A model generated the notes under the pieces. That model had not been told where the DNA came from, did no database searches, and saw only the letters and a list, made by a program, of their open reading frames with translations. Positions 50,674 to 59,892 of a stretch of DNA of 64,000 nt are shown here, piece by piece (the stretch's first letter is position 1; each line of letters opens with the position of its first letter). A program made the translations under genes and the position numbers. Source of the stretch: Slackia heliotrinireducens DSM 20476 (GTDB taxonomy: Bacteria > Actinomycetota > Coriobacteriia > Coriobacteriales > Eggerthellaceae); the NCBI RefSeq assembly GCF_000023885.1, contig NC_013165.1, forward strand, positions 2,232,001 to 2,296,000, read 5' to 3'.

Positions 50674-52066
50674 CTACATCACCGTTCCCTTCATAAGGAC
50701 ACGTGGCGCCAAGGTGGACGCCGAGGAGGTGCCTACGGCACTACGCGCACCCTTCCCCGGGGTGCGCGGGACGCCGCCGTCGCGCCCATGCGCGAGCCGT
50801 AAACGACGTTTCCGGCCACCTTCGTCGGCGTAATACAAAATGCCTACGGCATCACCGCAGGTCAGGCACGGAAAACGAGTTTCCGCACCTCGGCGCCCTG
50901 CGTTGACGTGGGGTTTTGCTTCGCACCCCACGCATGCTCGGTACCGGATTGGTACCGAGTGAGGGCAAGCAGGGGTCGCGTAATACGCGCCCGCTTGCCG
51001 GGGCGATGCCGCCCCTGGGCCCCTGCCGCACCCCTCGCGGGGTGCAACGAACAGCCGATGTCTGTTCGTCAGACGGCACTCGGGGCAGGAGCCTCCGAGA
51101 TGCCGGGACGTGCGCTTCACCGTTGGCACCGCCGGTGCCAAACGCTGGCGCACGATGGGCGGGACGGGCTGTCCCACGATGCATGCATGCGCATGCCCGT
51201 GGGGCCGTCCCGCGAGGCTGTCACACCACTCGTGGGAGTAGGTGACAGAAGGCGTCCCGAGCGAGTCGGGACGTCCGTCCGCGAGCGGACGGATGCTACG
51301 CGCACGGAGCGCGGCGAGGACGCCCGGCGTCCGCGACGGGTCGCGTCCGCGGGCACCTGCCGCGTGCGGCCGGGAGGACCCGACCGCGGTCTCCGTGCAC
51401 GTGCACAGGGGAGCGGTCGCGGCGATGCCGCGAGCCGTCCCCGAGGACGCCTCCGGAGCGGTCCGATGGACCGTCGGGAAGGACGCCGCGTGGCCGATTC
51501 CTTTCATTTTTCCTTCATATATAGGGCCAAAATGGAACCCTAAATTGGTCAAAATGGAGCCACGAATTGGCCACGGGGAGGCCCCGGAACGGCCGTGATG
51601 CGGCCTCTCGGGAGCCTCCGGAGAACGGCGGCGGGGCGCCGTGAGGGCACGCTCCGAGAGGAGGTGCCCAAAGAAGCGGCAACCGCCGCACGAGGAGGGG
51701 TACTGGGTACCCCGCGAGCATGCGGGGGCATGCTCGTCGCCGACGATTTCCATCCATGCGGGCACCGTGGCGGACACATGGATGTCCGCGTGGATGGAAA
51801 CAGTCGAGAAGCACGCCAGAACACGGTCCGCTATCCCCATTTCCATCCATGTGGGCACACGGGTAAACGCAGTGGCGAACACCCGAGTGCGCACCATGGT
51901 GGAGATGGGGGCGGACACCGATGCGGGCATCACGGTGGGCACCCATGCGCACACGCTGGTCGCCGCCGATGCGGGCGCATCGGCGAGCGCCGCGGCATCC
52001 GTGCATGCGCTCACCGGGGCAGCCGCCGTGACGGGCGCATGGACGGTATCGCTGTATGCCGGGATG
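50674..52066. other. 1.4-kb hairpin-rich region, candidate oriT/replication origin (element 2)
   Basis: No convincing gene despite long open frames, which are expected in such GC-rich DNA. It contains the perfect inverted repeat CTCGGTACC / GGTACCGAG (50937-50959), which resembles the repeat in the same place in element 1. TTGGCACC/GGTGCCAA lies at 51123-51141, with GTCCCGA/TCGGGAC and TCCGTCCGC/GCGGACGGA near 51265-51297. Two 22-bp direct repeats beginning CAAAATGGA lie at 51528-51571, and a 54-base extended hairpin with TTTCCATCCA / TGGATGGAAA ends at 51747-51800. It lies upstream of mobC and downstream of the partition genes. Confidence 0.55.
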
Positions 52067-52450
52067 CTACTCATAGAGTTTGCGTCCCTTCCGGCGCATG
52101 ACGTCCTCGATCATGAAGCTGACGTTCGTGTCATGGCGCTCTGCCATCTCGACCCACTCCTGCCAGAGTCCGGCAGGCACGGTGATGGCATGCGTCTCGC
52201 GTGCGGGACCGCGCCTGCGGCCGCGCCTCGGCTTGGCCGTCTCCGCGGACGCTCCCTCGGTCGCCGTGCCGCCGTCGCCCTCCGCGGGACCGTCCGTGCC
52301 CGAAACAGGCGTGGAGGGGGGCTGTGCGGTGACGGAGTCTACAGTCGCGTCGGCCATTGCCTTCCTCACCGTCTCTTCGCGCGATGCCTGGAAGGCAGCG
52401 GCGCCCTCCTCGGCTTCGTCGAACATGTCGAACGCGTTTTCCCTACCCAT
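52067..52450 (-). CDS. Ribbon-helix-helix partner of ParA
   Basis: A 127-aa protein with a disordered middle (Pro/Ser/Thr/Gly and then R-R-G-R-R-R-G-P-A-R) and a C-terminal ribbon-helix-helix-like unit (H-A-I-T-V-P-A-G-L-W-Q-E-W-V-E-M-A-E-R-H). It follows parA by five bases. In small partition systems such proteins bind the centromere and stimulate ParA, so it is probably the ParB-equivalent. The ATG at 52450 follows GGAGGTAGGAGAC. Confidence 0.72.
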   Translation of the reverse strand: MGRENAFDMFDEAEEGAAAFQASREETVRKAMADATVDSVTAQPPSTPVSGTDGPAEGDGGTATEGASAETAKPRRGRRRGPARETHAITVPAGLWQEWVEMAERHDTNVSFMIEDVMRRKGRKLYE

Positions 52451-52455
52451 GTCTC

Positions 52456-53103
52456 CTACCTCCCGGTGTTATCGGCGAGCACCTTCGCGGGCGCCTGCAT
52501 CATGCTGTCCGCTTCGTCCCGCCTGCGCAGTTCCTTGACGGCCTCCGGGGCGAGCCCGACTCGCGCCCTGACAGCGTTGGCGAACGCGATCACGGCATCG
52601 GCGCACTTGCCCCCGCGCTGGTAGTCGACGACGGATTTCTTCGCGAGGTACGCCTGCGGGACGGCCTCGGCCTGGGGCACGGTGAGCACGCGGTCGGTGC
52701 CGACCTTGCGGCAGAGCCAGTCGATGAAGTCGTTCGCGACGTTGTAGCGGTTGCAACGGGTCACGACGACGACATAGGGCACGCCCGCCTCGTCCAGGAC
52801 GCCGAAGGTCTTCTTCAGCGGGGACATGTCGCGACCCGACGCGTTGACGGCGACCACGGCGAGGTCGGCCTGCGGCAGCACCTTCAGCGTGCGGTCATCG
52901 AGGCCCGCCGGCGTGTCGACCACGGCGACGGCGGGGTCGGGGTCGCGGTGCCCGGAATGCAGGGAGCCGCCCTGCCCGTCGAGGTCGTAGAACGCGTACG
53001 CGGTTCCAGTCCTGTCGAGGCTAAACGCAAGTTCATCTGCGAGAGTCGACTTGCCCACGCCGCCTTTCTGGCTGATGACCATGATTGTCTTCGGTTTCTG
53101 CAT
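52456..53103 (-). CDS. parA: ParA-family partition ATPase
   Basis: A 215-aa ParA/Soj-type ATPase that segregates the circular form of the element. The deviant Walker A S-Q-K-G-G-V-G-K-S-T is at residues 11-20, a D-L-D-G-Q-G segment (Walker A') near 43, and V-V-D-T-P-A-G-L near 62 is the Walker B region. It lacks the N-terminal DNA-binding domain, like plasmid type Ib ParA. The ATG at 53103 lies four bases after the upstream stop, with GGAAGGTG before it. A partition system on an integrated element implies a stable replicating stage. Confidence 0.92.
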   Translation of the reverse strand: MQKPKTIMVISQKGGVGKSTLADELAFSLDRTGTAYAFYDLDGQGGSLHSGHRDPDPAVAVVDTPAGLDDRTLKVLPQADLAVVAVNASGRDMSPLKKTFGVLDEAGVPYVVVVTRCNRYNVANDFIDWLCRKVGTDRVLTVPQAEAVPQAYLAKKSVVDYQRGGKCADAVIAFANAVRARVGLAPEAVKELRRRDEADSMMQAPAKVLADNTGR

Positions 53104-53107
53104 GTCT

Positions 53108-53479
53108 CTACACCTTCCTCTCGATAACGCCGTCGGAATCAGCCTCGTCCAACCGGCGTCTGTACTCGTTGACCACGGCAATCTCGAACTCGCAGGCGGT
53201 TCTCGCGAACCCGACCGACCCGTAACGCTGGACCTCGCCGGTGCCGTCGAGGACGCGCAGCTCGCCGTCAGCGTTCACGGTGGCGACCGCCTTGCCGTCC
53301 GGGTCGCGGTACTCCGACCAGACGTAGAGCCTCGGCTCGTAGTCGTCGGCACCGCCGCACAACTCCCAGCGGTAGCCGTCGAGCAGGCCGCGTTCCCCGA
53401 TGTAGTCGGAAACCGTGCCCGCCCGCCATCGGGCGACCATCTCGTCGGCGACGATCGTGTACAGGTCCTCCTCGGCCAT
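53108..53479 (-). CDS. Small protein between polymerase and ParA, unknown
   Basis: A 123-aa protein with aromatic-rich beta-like segments (Y-R-W-E-L-C-G-G-A-D-D-Y-E-P-R-L-Y-V-W-S-E-Y) and a helical C-terminus. Its ATG directly follows the polymerase stop codon (TAG then ATG), so translation is tightly coupled. It might be a polymerase accessory factor. No family is recognised. Confidence 0.72.
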   Translation of the reverse strand: MAEEDLYTIVADEMVARWRAGTVSDYIGERGLLDGYRWELCGGADDYEPRLYVWSEYRDPDGKAVATVNADGELRVLDGTGEVQRYGSVGFARTACEFEIAVVNEYRRRLDEADSDGVIERKV

Positions 53480-56400
53480 CTAGTCCACCTCCTCGGCGTC
53501 GACGACGATGCAGCCTGCCTCCACGGCGCCCATGGCGTCGAGCAGGTCGGCGACATCGTCCCTCGGCAGCATCTGTGCCTGCCTGTTCTGCTTCCTCGCG
53601 TCTTTCCAGTTGGATGCCTTGAACGCCCGCTTCGACTGGTTGAAACCGTTTATCCACTGGCACTTCTCGTCGACCGTCTTCGAGGGGTCGTCGAGGTCTG
53701 GTATCGTCCAGAGACCGAGGCGATGGCCCATGACACAGGTCATGATGCGGCTCCACTCCCAGTCGGCGACCTGGCGGCGCACGCCGGCCTGCGCGCCATG
53801 GACCTTCGCGAAGAACGCGCGCCAGTCGGACTCCGTCCGCAGGCACTTCATCGTGCGGGCGCGGGCCCGGTAGAACTCGAACTCCTCGGGCGTGTCGAAC
53901 GGGACGGTATCGACGTTGCAGACCTCGTACGACCTCCCGCCGATGAACGTGCGGCAGTACTCGACCTCGTCGGCGACCTCGGCGTACTCGTCGGGCGTGA
54001 GCGTGTCGAGGCTGTACGCGGCGGCGATCTCGTCCTCGGTGACGGCGATGTCGAAACGCTTGGTGACGAGGCTCGTCTCCACCGGCTTGCGCTTCATGTC
54101 GAAGTCCATGCGCAGATCGCGCCTGGCGTCCTCCTCGACGTAGAAGTCCTCGCGCAACTTCTTGTCGGCCAGTTTTCGGAACGTGACCCAGGCGCCGTGC
54201 GTGCAGGAGCACTTGCCCTCGTTGACGTCGGGGGAACGCGTCAGCCAGGCGTCCAGGCAGTAGAGGCGGTCGGCGAGCGACTCGGGCGTGTACGGGGAGA
54301 TGTAACTGTTGTGGGCGCAGACGCCGGCGGCGTGCAGCACGGTGCCGTCCGATGCCTCGATCTTCGGATACGGGGCGATGTTGCCCCTGGTCGTGACGTT
54401 GTAGAACCACTCCTGGCGGTGCTTGGCCTCCCAGACGGTGCCATCGCCGACCAACCCGAAGCGCAGCGCCTCCAAGTAGGGGGCCAGCCCGAACAGGGAC
54501 AGGTTGCGCACCATGGCAACGTCGGCGTCGGTGATGAAGCCGTCCGTCGTGAACGAATAGCACCGATGGCCGCCCATTTCCAACTCGTTCATGGCCGCCA
54601 TCAGGATGCACCGGACGGCCGCCGTCGTCACGGTCGCGTGCGTCGGAGACGTGATGCACGACATCCCCAGGTCCTCCATCTCGCCGCTCATCGCGTTCCA
54701 CGACGTCTTCTCGATGACGTTCTGCGCCGACTTGCCGTACACCGAGCAAATCATGGTCTTCTCGCCCTGCTCGAAGACCTTCAACTCGGGCTGCCCGTTC
54801 TCCATCGCGTACTTGAGGGTGGCGCGGTCCTCGACGAACTGCTGCCCGCCGCGGAACATCGAGTGCGTGGGGAACCCGCGGTCGTCCAAGCGGTACTTCC
54901 CGAGGTAGCCGTGCTCGATGTGGATGTAGGCACCCAACTTCAGCGCGAGCCAGATCTCGAACCCGGTGACGTACACGCCATCGCGGTCGCCGAGGGAGCG
55001 CGGGAAGACGATGCAGTCGCCGACGTGCATGGCTATGCAAGGATAGGGCACGTCGTCGGGAAAGCGGTAATCGTCGACGTAGGCGAACGCGGGGTCCCAC
55101 GGCGTGCGGAAGTCCTGCAGCGTCGGCTCCTCCCGGACCCACTCGCGCACGATCGACTTCGGGTCTTCCCAGTCGATGTCGAACACGCCGGAGAACGCGG
55201 TCGGATAGGCGCTGCACGCGTCGACGTCCGTCGTCGGCTTGTCGATCAGGCCGATGGCGCTGCACCCGTTGGCACCGCCCTTGAACGCGTTGCGCGCGTA
55301 CTCCTGCAGGATGCGGGCACGGTCGTTTACGGGCACGAGGCTCGACTTCGGGCCGAGGCGTCCCCTGGCACCGGGGGCCAGCCCCTTCTCGCGGACGAGC
55401 CCGCGCCATACCCGGTCGAACTCGGCGTTCGACGTGATGCCGAAGTAGCCCTTCATCGAGATCCTCATCGACTTCGCGGCGGCCGAGCTCATCGTGACGG
55501 GCATCGCGCGGTTCTCCACGTACATCGCCGAGGCGTACGCCAGCGTAGCGACGGCGTCCTGCGCGGCGTACTCGAAGAACGCCACGGGATCGCCCTTCAG
55601 GAAGGCGTCCATATGGTCCTTCGAGTAGCCCTGCGGCAGATGCACCTTGGGCACCCCGACCGCCTCGCCGAGGGCCTCCAACGACTTCAACTTCGCAGGG
55701 GCGTGCCCCATCGTGTCGCGTATTGTCACGTTGAGCGGGTAGAAACGCCACCACGAGGCCGCGAGGTGGGGGTTGGCGGTGTAGGGCTGCAGCGTCATGA
55801 GGCCGCCCTGGATGTTGGCGACGCGCAGCAACATGTCCTTCTCGTAGTCGTCGGCATCGTCGGTGTACGCGGTGAGATCGGCCTTGGCGGCATGGCAGAC
55901 GACCGTGACGGGCACTGCCTGCCCCTTACGGTGGAACCCACCGAACTCGTTGCGGTAGCCTGCGAGCGTCACAGGCTCGCCTGTCTCGAGGTCAACCTTC
56001 AACTTGCATCGGGCGGGATGCGAGCCGCGCGCCTGCCGTTCTGCGGCTTTCTTGCCCATGCCTCCCCGGACCAACGAGTCGACGTACAGGTCGTACACCA
56101 TTACGAGTTCCTCGTACTCGTCCTTGAAGGCAGGGTCGCCCACGACATCGAGGGCCTCGTCGAACGACTTGCACTTGACCCAGCCGGAGCACCTTCCCTT
56201 CTCGTCGGGATCGTATGCATCCCACCCGGCGCCGTGCAGGTCGTGGTCGGGCACTATCCAGACGCGGGACGCGGCGTACATGTACCCGTCCTCCGGGCAC
56301 GTCGTGGCGCCGAGCGCCGACAACTGCCCAACGATGCCGAACCGCTCCATGATGTAGGCGATGGCGCGGTGGAACCCCAGCCGCTTGTCGGCAGACACCG

Positions 56401-57157
56401 CGTAGAACACCACCTCATGCCATATATCGGGGTTCGCGGGCTCGGCGAACGCGTACTGCCACGTCAGCATCAGCCGCTCGCGGCCCTTCGGCGTGATGTA
56501 GTGGAACTCGGTGTCGAGGGCGATGACGAACTCCGCGCGGGGCGAGCGGATCGCGCGGATCGTCGGCAACGTCGACAGGTCGAGCGGCAGCGACACCGCG
56601 GGCGGGGCCGGTGGCGCGTACACCCCGAGGGCCGTCGCCGGCGGGGCCGCGGACGCGGGCGCAGCGGGGGGCACGGCGGCGGGCGCGGGCAGCGCCGGCG
56701 GGGTGCTGGCGGCAGGCGGCGCGGGGGCCGCTGCCGTCGTCTGCGCGGGCTGTTGCGGCATGGGGGGCGAGACCGTGTGGGGGAGTCCCCTACACACTTT
56801 CGCCCCCGCGCCCTGACCTGGGCTACCATTGCAATTTGCCTTTAGCGCGGACGTCGCTGCTAAAGGTCCCGCGCCCGAATTCGCGCCCACCGCGCCCGCC
56901 GCGGGCAGCGCTTGGGAGGAGGTAACGGCGCCAGCCTGCGCCAATGCCGGCGCGCCCTGCGCAGCCGCGGCGCCGCCGCCCCGGAGCAACGGGCTCAGCG
57001 GGTTCGCGATCTGCCGGTGCAGCACGCCGAACTGCTTCCTGCCCTTCGTGTTCGTGAGCTCGTCCTCGTCCCAACCCGCCGCGACGAGCCGGTCGACGAG
57101 CGACCTGTCGTCTTCGAGGATGGTCGACGAGCCGGGCATCCATGCCCTGGTGGCCAT
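53480..57157 (-). CDS. Family-B DNA polymerase, pipolin-like
   Basis: A 1225-aa DNA polymerase, probably replicating the element. After about 200 residues of Ala/Pro-rich low-complexity sequence comes a 3'-5' exonuclease domain: Exo I L-D-T-E-F near 214-218, Exo II region near 422-430 and Exo III E-Y-A-A-Q-D near 529-534. The palm motifs follow: motif A D-V-D-A-C-S-A-Y-P (644-652), motif B K-T-M-I-C-S-V-Y-G (800-808) and motif C F-T-T-D-G-F (869-874). T-T-R-G at about 922-925 sits where protein-primed enzymes have KxY and primer-independent PolBs have K-T-R-G. The ATG at 57157 is 13 bases past the helix-turn-helix gene. Confidence 0.85.
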   Translation of the reverse strand: MATRAWMPGSSTILEDDRSLVDRLVAAGWDEDELTNTKGRKQFGVLHRQIANPLSPLLRGGGAAAAQGAPALAQAGAVTSSQALPAAGAVGANSGAGPLAATSALKANCNGSPGQGAGAKVCRGLPHTVSPPMPQQPAQTTAAAPAPPAASTPPALPAPAAVPPAAPASAAPPATALGVYAPPAPPAVSLPLDLSTLPTIRAIRSPRAEFVIALDTEFHYITPKGRERLMLTWQYAFAEPANPDIWHEVVFYAVSADKRLGFHRAIAYIMERFGIVGQLSALGATTCPEDGYMYAASRVWIVPDHDLHGAGWDAYDPDEKGRCSGWVKCKSFDEALDVVGDPAFKDEYEELVMVYDLYVDSLVRGGMGKKAAERQARGSHPARCKLKVDLETGEPVTLAGYRNEFGGFHRKGQAVPVTVVCHAAKADLTAYTDDADDYEKDMLLRVANIQGGLMTLQPYTANPHLAASWWRFYPLNVTIRDTMGHAPAKLKSLEALGEAVGVPKVHLPQGYSKDHMDAFLKGDPVAFFEYAAQDAVATLAYASAMYVENRAMPVTMSSAAAKSMRISMKGYFGITSNAEFDRVWRGLVREKGLAPGARGRLGPKSSLVPVNDRARILQEYARNAFKGGANGCSAIGLIDKPTTDVDACSAYPTAFSGVFDIDWEDPKSIVREWVREEPTLQDFRTPWDPAFAYVDDYRFPDDVPYPCIAMHVGDCIVFPRSLGDRDGVYVTGFEIWLALKLGAYIHIEHGYLGKYRLDDRGFPTHSMFRGGQQFVEDRATLKYAMENGQPELKVFEQGEKTMICSVYGKSAQNVIEKTSWNAMSGEMEDLGMSCITSPTHATVTTAAVRCILMAAMNELEMGGHRCYSFTTDGFITDADVAMVRNLSLFGLAPYLEALRFGLVGDGTVWEAKHRQEWFYNVTTRGNIAPYPKIEASDGTVLHAAGVCAHNSYISPYTPESLADRLYCLDAWLTRSPDVNEGKCSCTHGAWVTFRKLADKKLREDFYVEEDARRDLRMDFDMKRKPVETSLVTKRFDIAVTEDEIAAAYSLDTLTPDEYAEVADEVEYCRTFIGGRSYEVCNVDTVPFDTPEEFEFYRARARTMKCLRTESDWRAFFAKVHGAQAGVRRQVADWEWSRIMTCVMGHRLGLWTIPDLDDPSKTVDEKCQWINGFNQSKRAFKASNWKDARKQNRQAQMLPRDDVADLLDAMGAVEAGCIVVDAEEVD

Positions 57158-57170
57158 GGCCGACCGCCGC

Positions 57171-57506
57171 CTACAGCAGCGTCGCGCGGATCGCCGCGCG
57201 CTGCTCGTCGGAGATCTCCGGAGCCAGTTCCGCGAGTTCGCGGGCGGCACGCTCGATGCGTGTGCGGATCGCCTCCTCGCGCGTCATCGCCCCGGTGCGC
57301 TCGCCGTACCCGTCGGGGCACGCGAGCGCCTCGAGGTCGGCGCGGCGCACGCGCCATTTCTGGCCGCCCATCTTGGTGGCGGGCAGCGTGCCGTCCTTGA
57401 TGCGCGCCTTCAGCGTCTTCGGCTCGCCGTAGCCGAGTTCGGACGCCTCGCGCAGCGTCAGGTAGTCTTTAGTTGATCGGGGTTGGGTGGTCGCCTCTCT
57501 GGTCAT
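57171..57506 (-). CDS. Helix-turn-helix protein, excisionase-like (element 2)
   Basis: A 111-aa protein with an excisionase/MerR-type helix-turn-helix: Y-L-T-L-R-E-A-S-E-L-G-Y-G-E-P-K-T-L-K-A-R-I-K-D-G, then L-P-A-T-K-M-G-G-Q-K-W-R-V-R-R-A-D-L-E near residues 15-60. The C-terminal helix is Ala/Arg/Glu-rich. It is first in the polymerase operon and nearest to the right junction, as in element 1. It may act as a recombination directionality factor or as operon repressor. Confidence 0.78.
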   Translation of the reverse strand: MTREATTQPRSTKDYLTLREASELGYGEPKTLKARIKDGTLPATKMGGQKWRVRRADLEALACPDGYGERTGAMTREEAIRTRIERAARELAELAPEISDEQRAAIRATLL

Positions 57507-57695
57507 GTCCGGTCCTCACGAGCCAGGCCCGGTACCATGTACCGCGCCTAACCTCGGGACCCGGAACGGCTCCTGTGCCTCGCCGGAGCGCTACCTGCCG
57601 ACTACCACCGCCGTCTTGACTTCACCCGCTTATTAATCCGCCATCACGCGGATCGGGGGACGCTATTGCGACCACAGCAAATCCTAGACCTATCC

Positions 57696-57723
57696 ATTAT
57701 AGCATAATAGTCCTACCTGTCAA
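57696..57723 (-). promoter_or_regulatory. Consensus promoter of the polymerase operon
   Basis: On the minus strand a perfect TTGACA (57723-57718) and a perfect TATAAT (57701-57696) are 16 bases apart, with ATTAT-gct-ATAAT symmetry over the -10 box. It drives the helix-turn-helix, polymerase, 123-aa, ParA and ribbon-helix-helix genes. The leader of about 180 bases to 57506 has no gene. Confidence 0.8.
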
Positions 57724-57748
57724 AACCTATACGGTGTTTCCGCCGTTC

Positions 57749-57792
57749 ATTGACGGTACCATTTGACCTACTGTATAGTTTTACCGCTGCCC
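57749..57792. other. Right attachment junction of element 2
   Basis: Element arm GGTACCATTTGACCTACTG plus TATA, then the GT core at 57778-57779, then host cpaF sequence TTTACCGCTGCC. The arm is the inverse of the left arm. Circularised, the ends form an attP of about 48 bp with perfect 12-bp outer arms (GGTACCATTTGA / TCAAATGGTACC) and inner ACTG / CAGT. Confidence 0.9.
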
Positions 57793-58472
57793 GTCCCACC
57801 GCAAACAGCGATGTTCTTGCGCGCATGGACGGCCCATTCGAACACCTTCGCTACAGAACAGTCGAAAGAGCCCTTGGCCATCATCTCTTCCAGCGACATA
57901 ACATGGGCGGTGAATTTCCTGATGGTGATGGTGGGCCCATCCAACGCGATGGGCGGAATGACTATGTTGACACGATGACCGCTTGACAGACGGGCGTCCA
58001 CCATCGGCGAGCTCTCGTCCACGCGTCTTCCCAGGGGTGCCAGAACGCGATCTATCAGCGCCCGGACCTGCTGCTCGCCCGCAAACGACACACCCGCTGG
58101 CAGCAAGCGGCCGTTCAATTCCACGAACACCGATCCGTACCCATTGACCATGACCTCAGTTACGCGGCCGTCGTCGATCAGCGGCTGCAACGGCCCCAAT
58201 CCGAACACCGTGTCCAGAAGATCCTGCATGAGCGCCCTATTCGACTCGATTCCGCGATCGGACCATGCGGGCTGCGCGAAGATCTTCTTGCAGGCGTTGC
58301 GAATCTCACTTCTAGCCTGGCGAGGATTCTCCACCACCATACGGGCCAGCTTGTCGGACGGCAGATACACCGAGACATCTTTCTTCAAATCATCCAGGGC
58401 CCGACCGCCATCGGCTCGTCGGGCCTGCCCTCCTTCGCGCTCAGCCACCTGAACGCGCTCATACAGTCCCAC
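57778..58472 (-). pseudogene. cpaF: cpaF/tadA ATPase gene, 5' fragment (split by element 2)
   Basis: The N-terminal 231 residues of the Tad secretion ATPase, through V-C-G-G-T-G-S-G-K. The N-terminal domain, P-L-I-D-D-G-R-V-T-E-V-M-V-N-G, the R-V-D-E-S-S-P-M-V-D-A-R-L and F-T-A-H-V-M-S-L-E-E-M segments typical of CpaF are intact. After the P-loop lysine the frame reads T-I-Q and stops in element DNA. The GTG at 58472 follows AAGGAGGG and overlaps the tadZ stop. Precise excision would give G-S-G-K-T-T-M-L-N and a full 443-aa protein. Confidence 0.94.
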
Positions 58473-59892
58473 TCGATTCCCTCCTTCCAAACCATTTCCT
58501 ATGCTGACGCTTGCCAGCCTTGCCCTTCTCCTCGGCATGCCCGCCGAGCGCCGGCACCACGGCCGTGATGGCATCGTCTGCTGCCGAGCAGAGTGGGTTC
58601 TTGGAACGAGCAAGCTCATCGGCGTACCCCGAATCCAGCAACTCCTCAACCTCTCGGCCGCCGTCACCAACGGGCATTGCCTTGGCTCCGCGCAATGCGC
58701 AGGACACATCCACCGTGGATACCATGCCCGTGCGCGTATACCTTCCAATGAGGAACACGAACGAGCTGGTGGCAAGCCCCATGCGGGTGCACAGTTCCAC
58801 CGCGCGCACGGTTGCCCGCAGCGATGACGTCCGCTGTCCCAGCATGAACAGCACCGCGTCGGAAGCCTCTATGATTTGAGGCTGGACGTCGTTCCAGAAT
58901 GCTCCGGTATTGACGAGCACCACGTCGAACGTCTTCTGGAGCGTGCGGATGATAGGCACCAGCGCTGCGGCTGCCCATTCGGAATCTTCTACACGCTCAG
59001 GCGGCGCAATAACCACCGGACGGCCCGATCCCTTGTCGCTGGAAAGCGCAGAAACCGAATGCGGATGCAAGGCAGCCTCGTCCATGCCCAGAGGTTTCTT
59101 CGCCCCCAGGAGATAGGCCATGTCCCCAAACTGCAAATCGGCATCGACCACCGCCACGGACAGCCCGCGCCTGCAACACCGCAGGGCAAACACCGCCGCG
59201 AACGAGCTCTTCCCGCATCCCCCGCTTGCCGACACGACAGACACCACGGTTCCAGCTTCCACCCCGGCAGGAGGCGCTATCTGAGGCCACTTCACCGGAG
59301 GCATGAGACGCCCCGATGGCTGCGGCGCGACCTTGGCGGGAGGCCGCACGCTTGCCGTCCCGGTAACAAGGGGAACGCGGCTTTGACTTCCGGATGCGGA
59401 TTTCGTTGCGGGCTGCGACACCTTGACCGCTGGCTCCGACGGCGGGGCCTGAACGACCCGCTGCTGTTTAGGCATCTGGGCAGACACGGATGGAATCACT
59501 GTCGTCTTGGCAGCCGGAGCCAGCAGCATCGCACGCTTCTTCACCGTGGCATAGGCCGTAGCAAACGCCCTCTCGTCGTACAACGTGTCGATTCCTGCGG
59601 CGCTTGCGCGGCTGGCCAGCGATCCGTTCTGCTCGAATGAGACCAGTCGGACCGAACGGGCGGGGTTGTCGCGCTTCAACGCAGCGGCCAGGTTGATCGG
59701 CGACATGTCGTCGCAGGAGACTACCCATGCCTCCGTCGCTTGAGGGTTTCGCCCGCACGTATCTCGACACTCCTGGGCAGTTGAAGCGCATGCAAGCCAC
59801 GGCAGCGACAGGACGTTTTCGCCCTCCAGCCCCATAAGCGACGGCTCTTTCAAAGTCGGACCGTCCGCGCAAAGTATTACTTGGACAGGCAT
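58459..59892 (-). CDS. tadZ: TadZ/CpaE-like pilus localisation ATPase
   Basis: A 477-aa TadZ/CpaE protein that positions the Tad machine at the cell surface. Residues 1-120 form a receiver-like domain, followed by a Pro/Ser/Lys-rich linker. The C-terminal ParA/MinD-type ATPase domain has S-A-S-G-G-C-G-K-S-S-F near 230 and V-V-D-A-D-L-Q-F-G-D near 257. The Walker A starts S-G-G-C-G-K rather than K-G-G-x-G-K, so the signature lysine is Ser/Ala. It overlaps cpaB by one base and cpaF by fourteen. Confidence 0.88.
   Translation of the reverse strand: MPVQVILCADGPTLKEPSLMGLEGENVLSLPWLACASTAQECRDTCGRNPQATEAWVVSCDDMSPINLAAALKRDNPARSVRLVSFEQNGSLASRASAAGIDTLYDERAFATAYATVKKRAMLLAPAAKTTVIPSVSAQMPKQQRVVQAPPSEPAVKVSQPATKSASGSQSRVPLVTGTASVRPPAKVAPQPSGRLMPPVKWPQIAPPAGVEAGTVVSVVSASGGCGKSSFAAVFALRCCRRGLSVAVVDADLQFGDMAYLLGAKKPLGMDEAALHPHSVSALSSDKGSGRPVVIAPPERVEDSEWAAAALVPIIRTLQKTFDVVLVNTGAFWNDVQPQIIEASDAVLFMLGQRTSSLRATVRAVELCTRMGLATSSFVFLIGRYTRTGMVSTVDVSCALRGAKAMPVGDGGREVEELLDSGYADELARSKNPLCSAADDAITAVVPALGGHAEEKGKAGKRQHRKWFGRRESSGTV

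Noticed and set aside
50674-52074. A 466-codon minus-strand frame starting in ATGAGTAG at the end of the ribbon-helix-helix gene, and plus-strand frames opposite it
   Set aside because: The overlap start is tempting, but the composition drifts, there is no motif, and the DNA is full of hairpins and repeats. The region is better read as an origin or transfer site.
53051-56845. A 1264-codon plus-strand open frame opposite the polymerase gene
   Set aside because: It is the mirror of the minus-strand polymerase in GC-rich DNA. It is His/Arg/Val-rich with no motif, whereas the minus strand carries all PolB motifs and ribosome sites.
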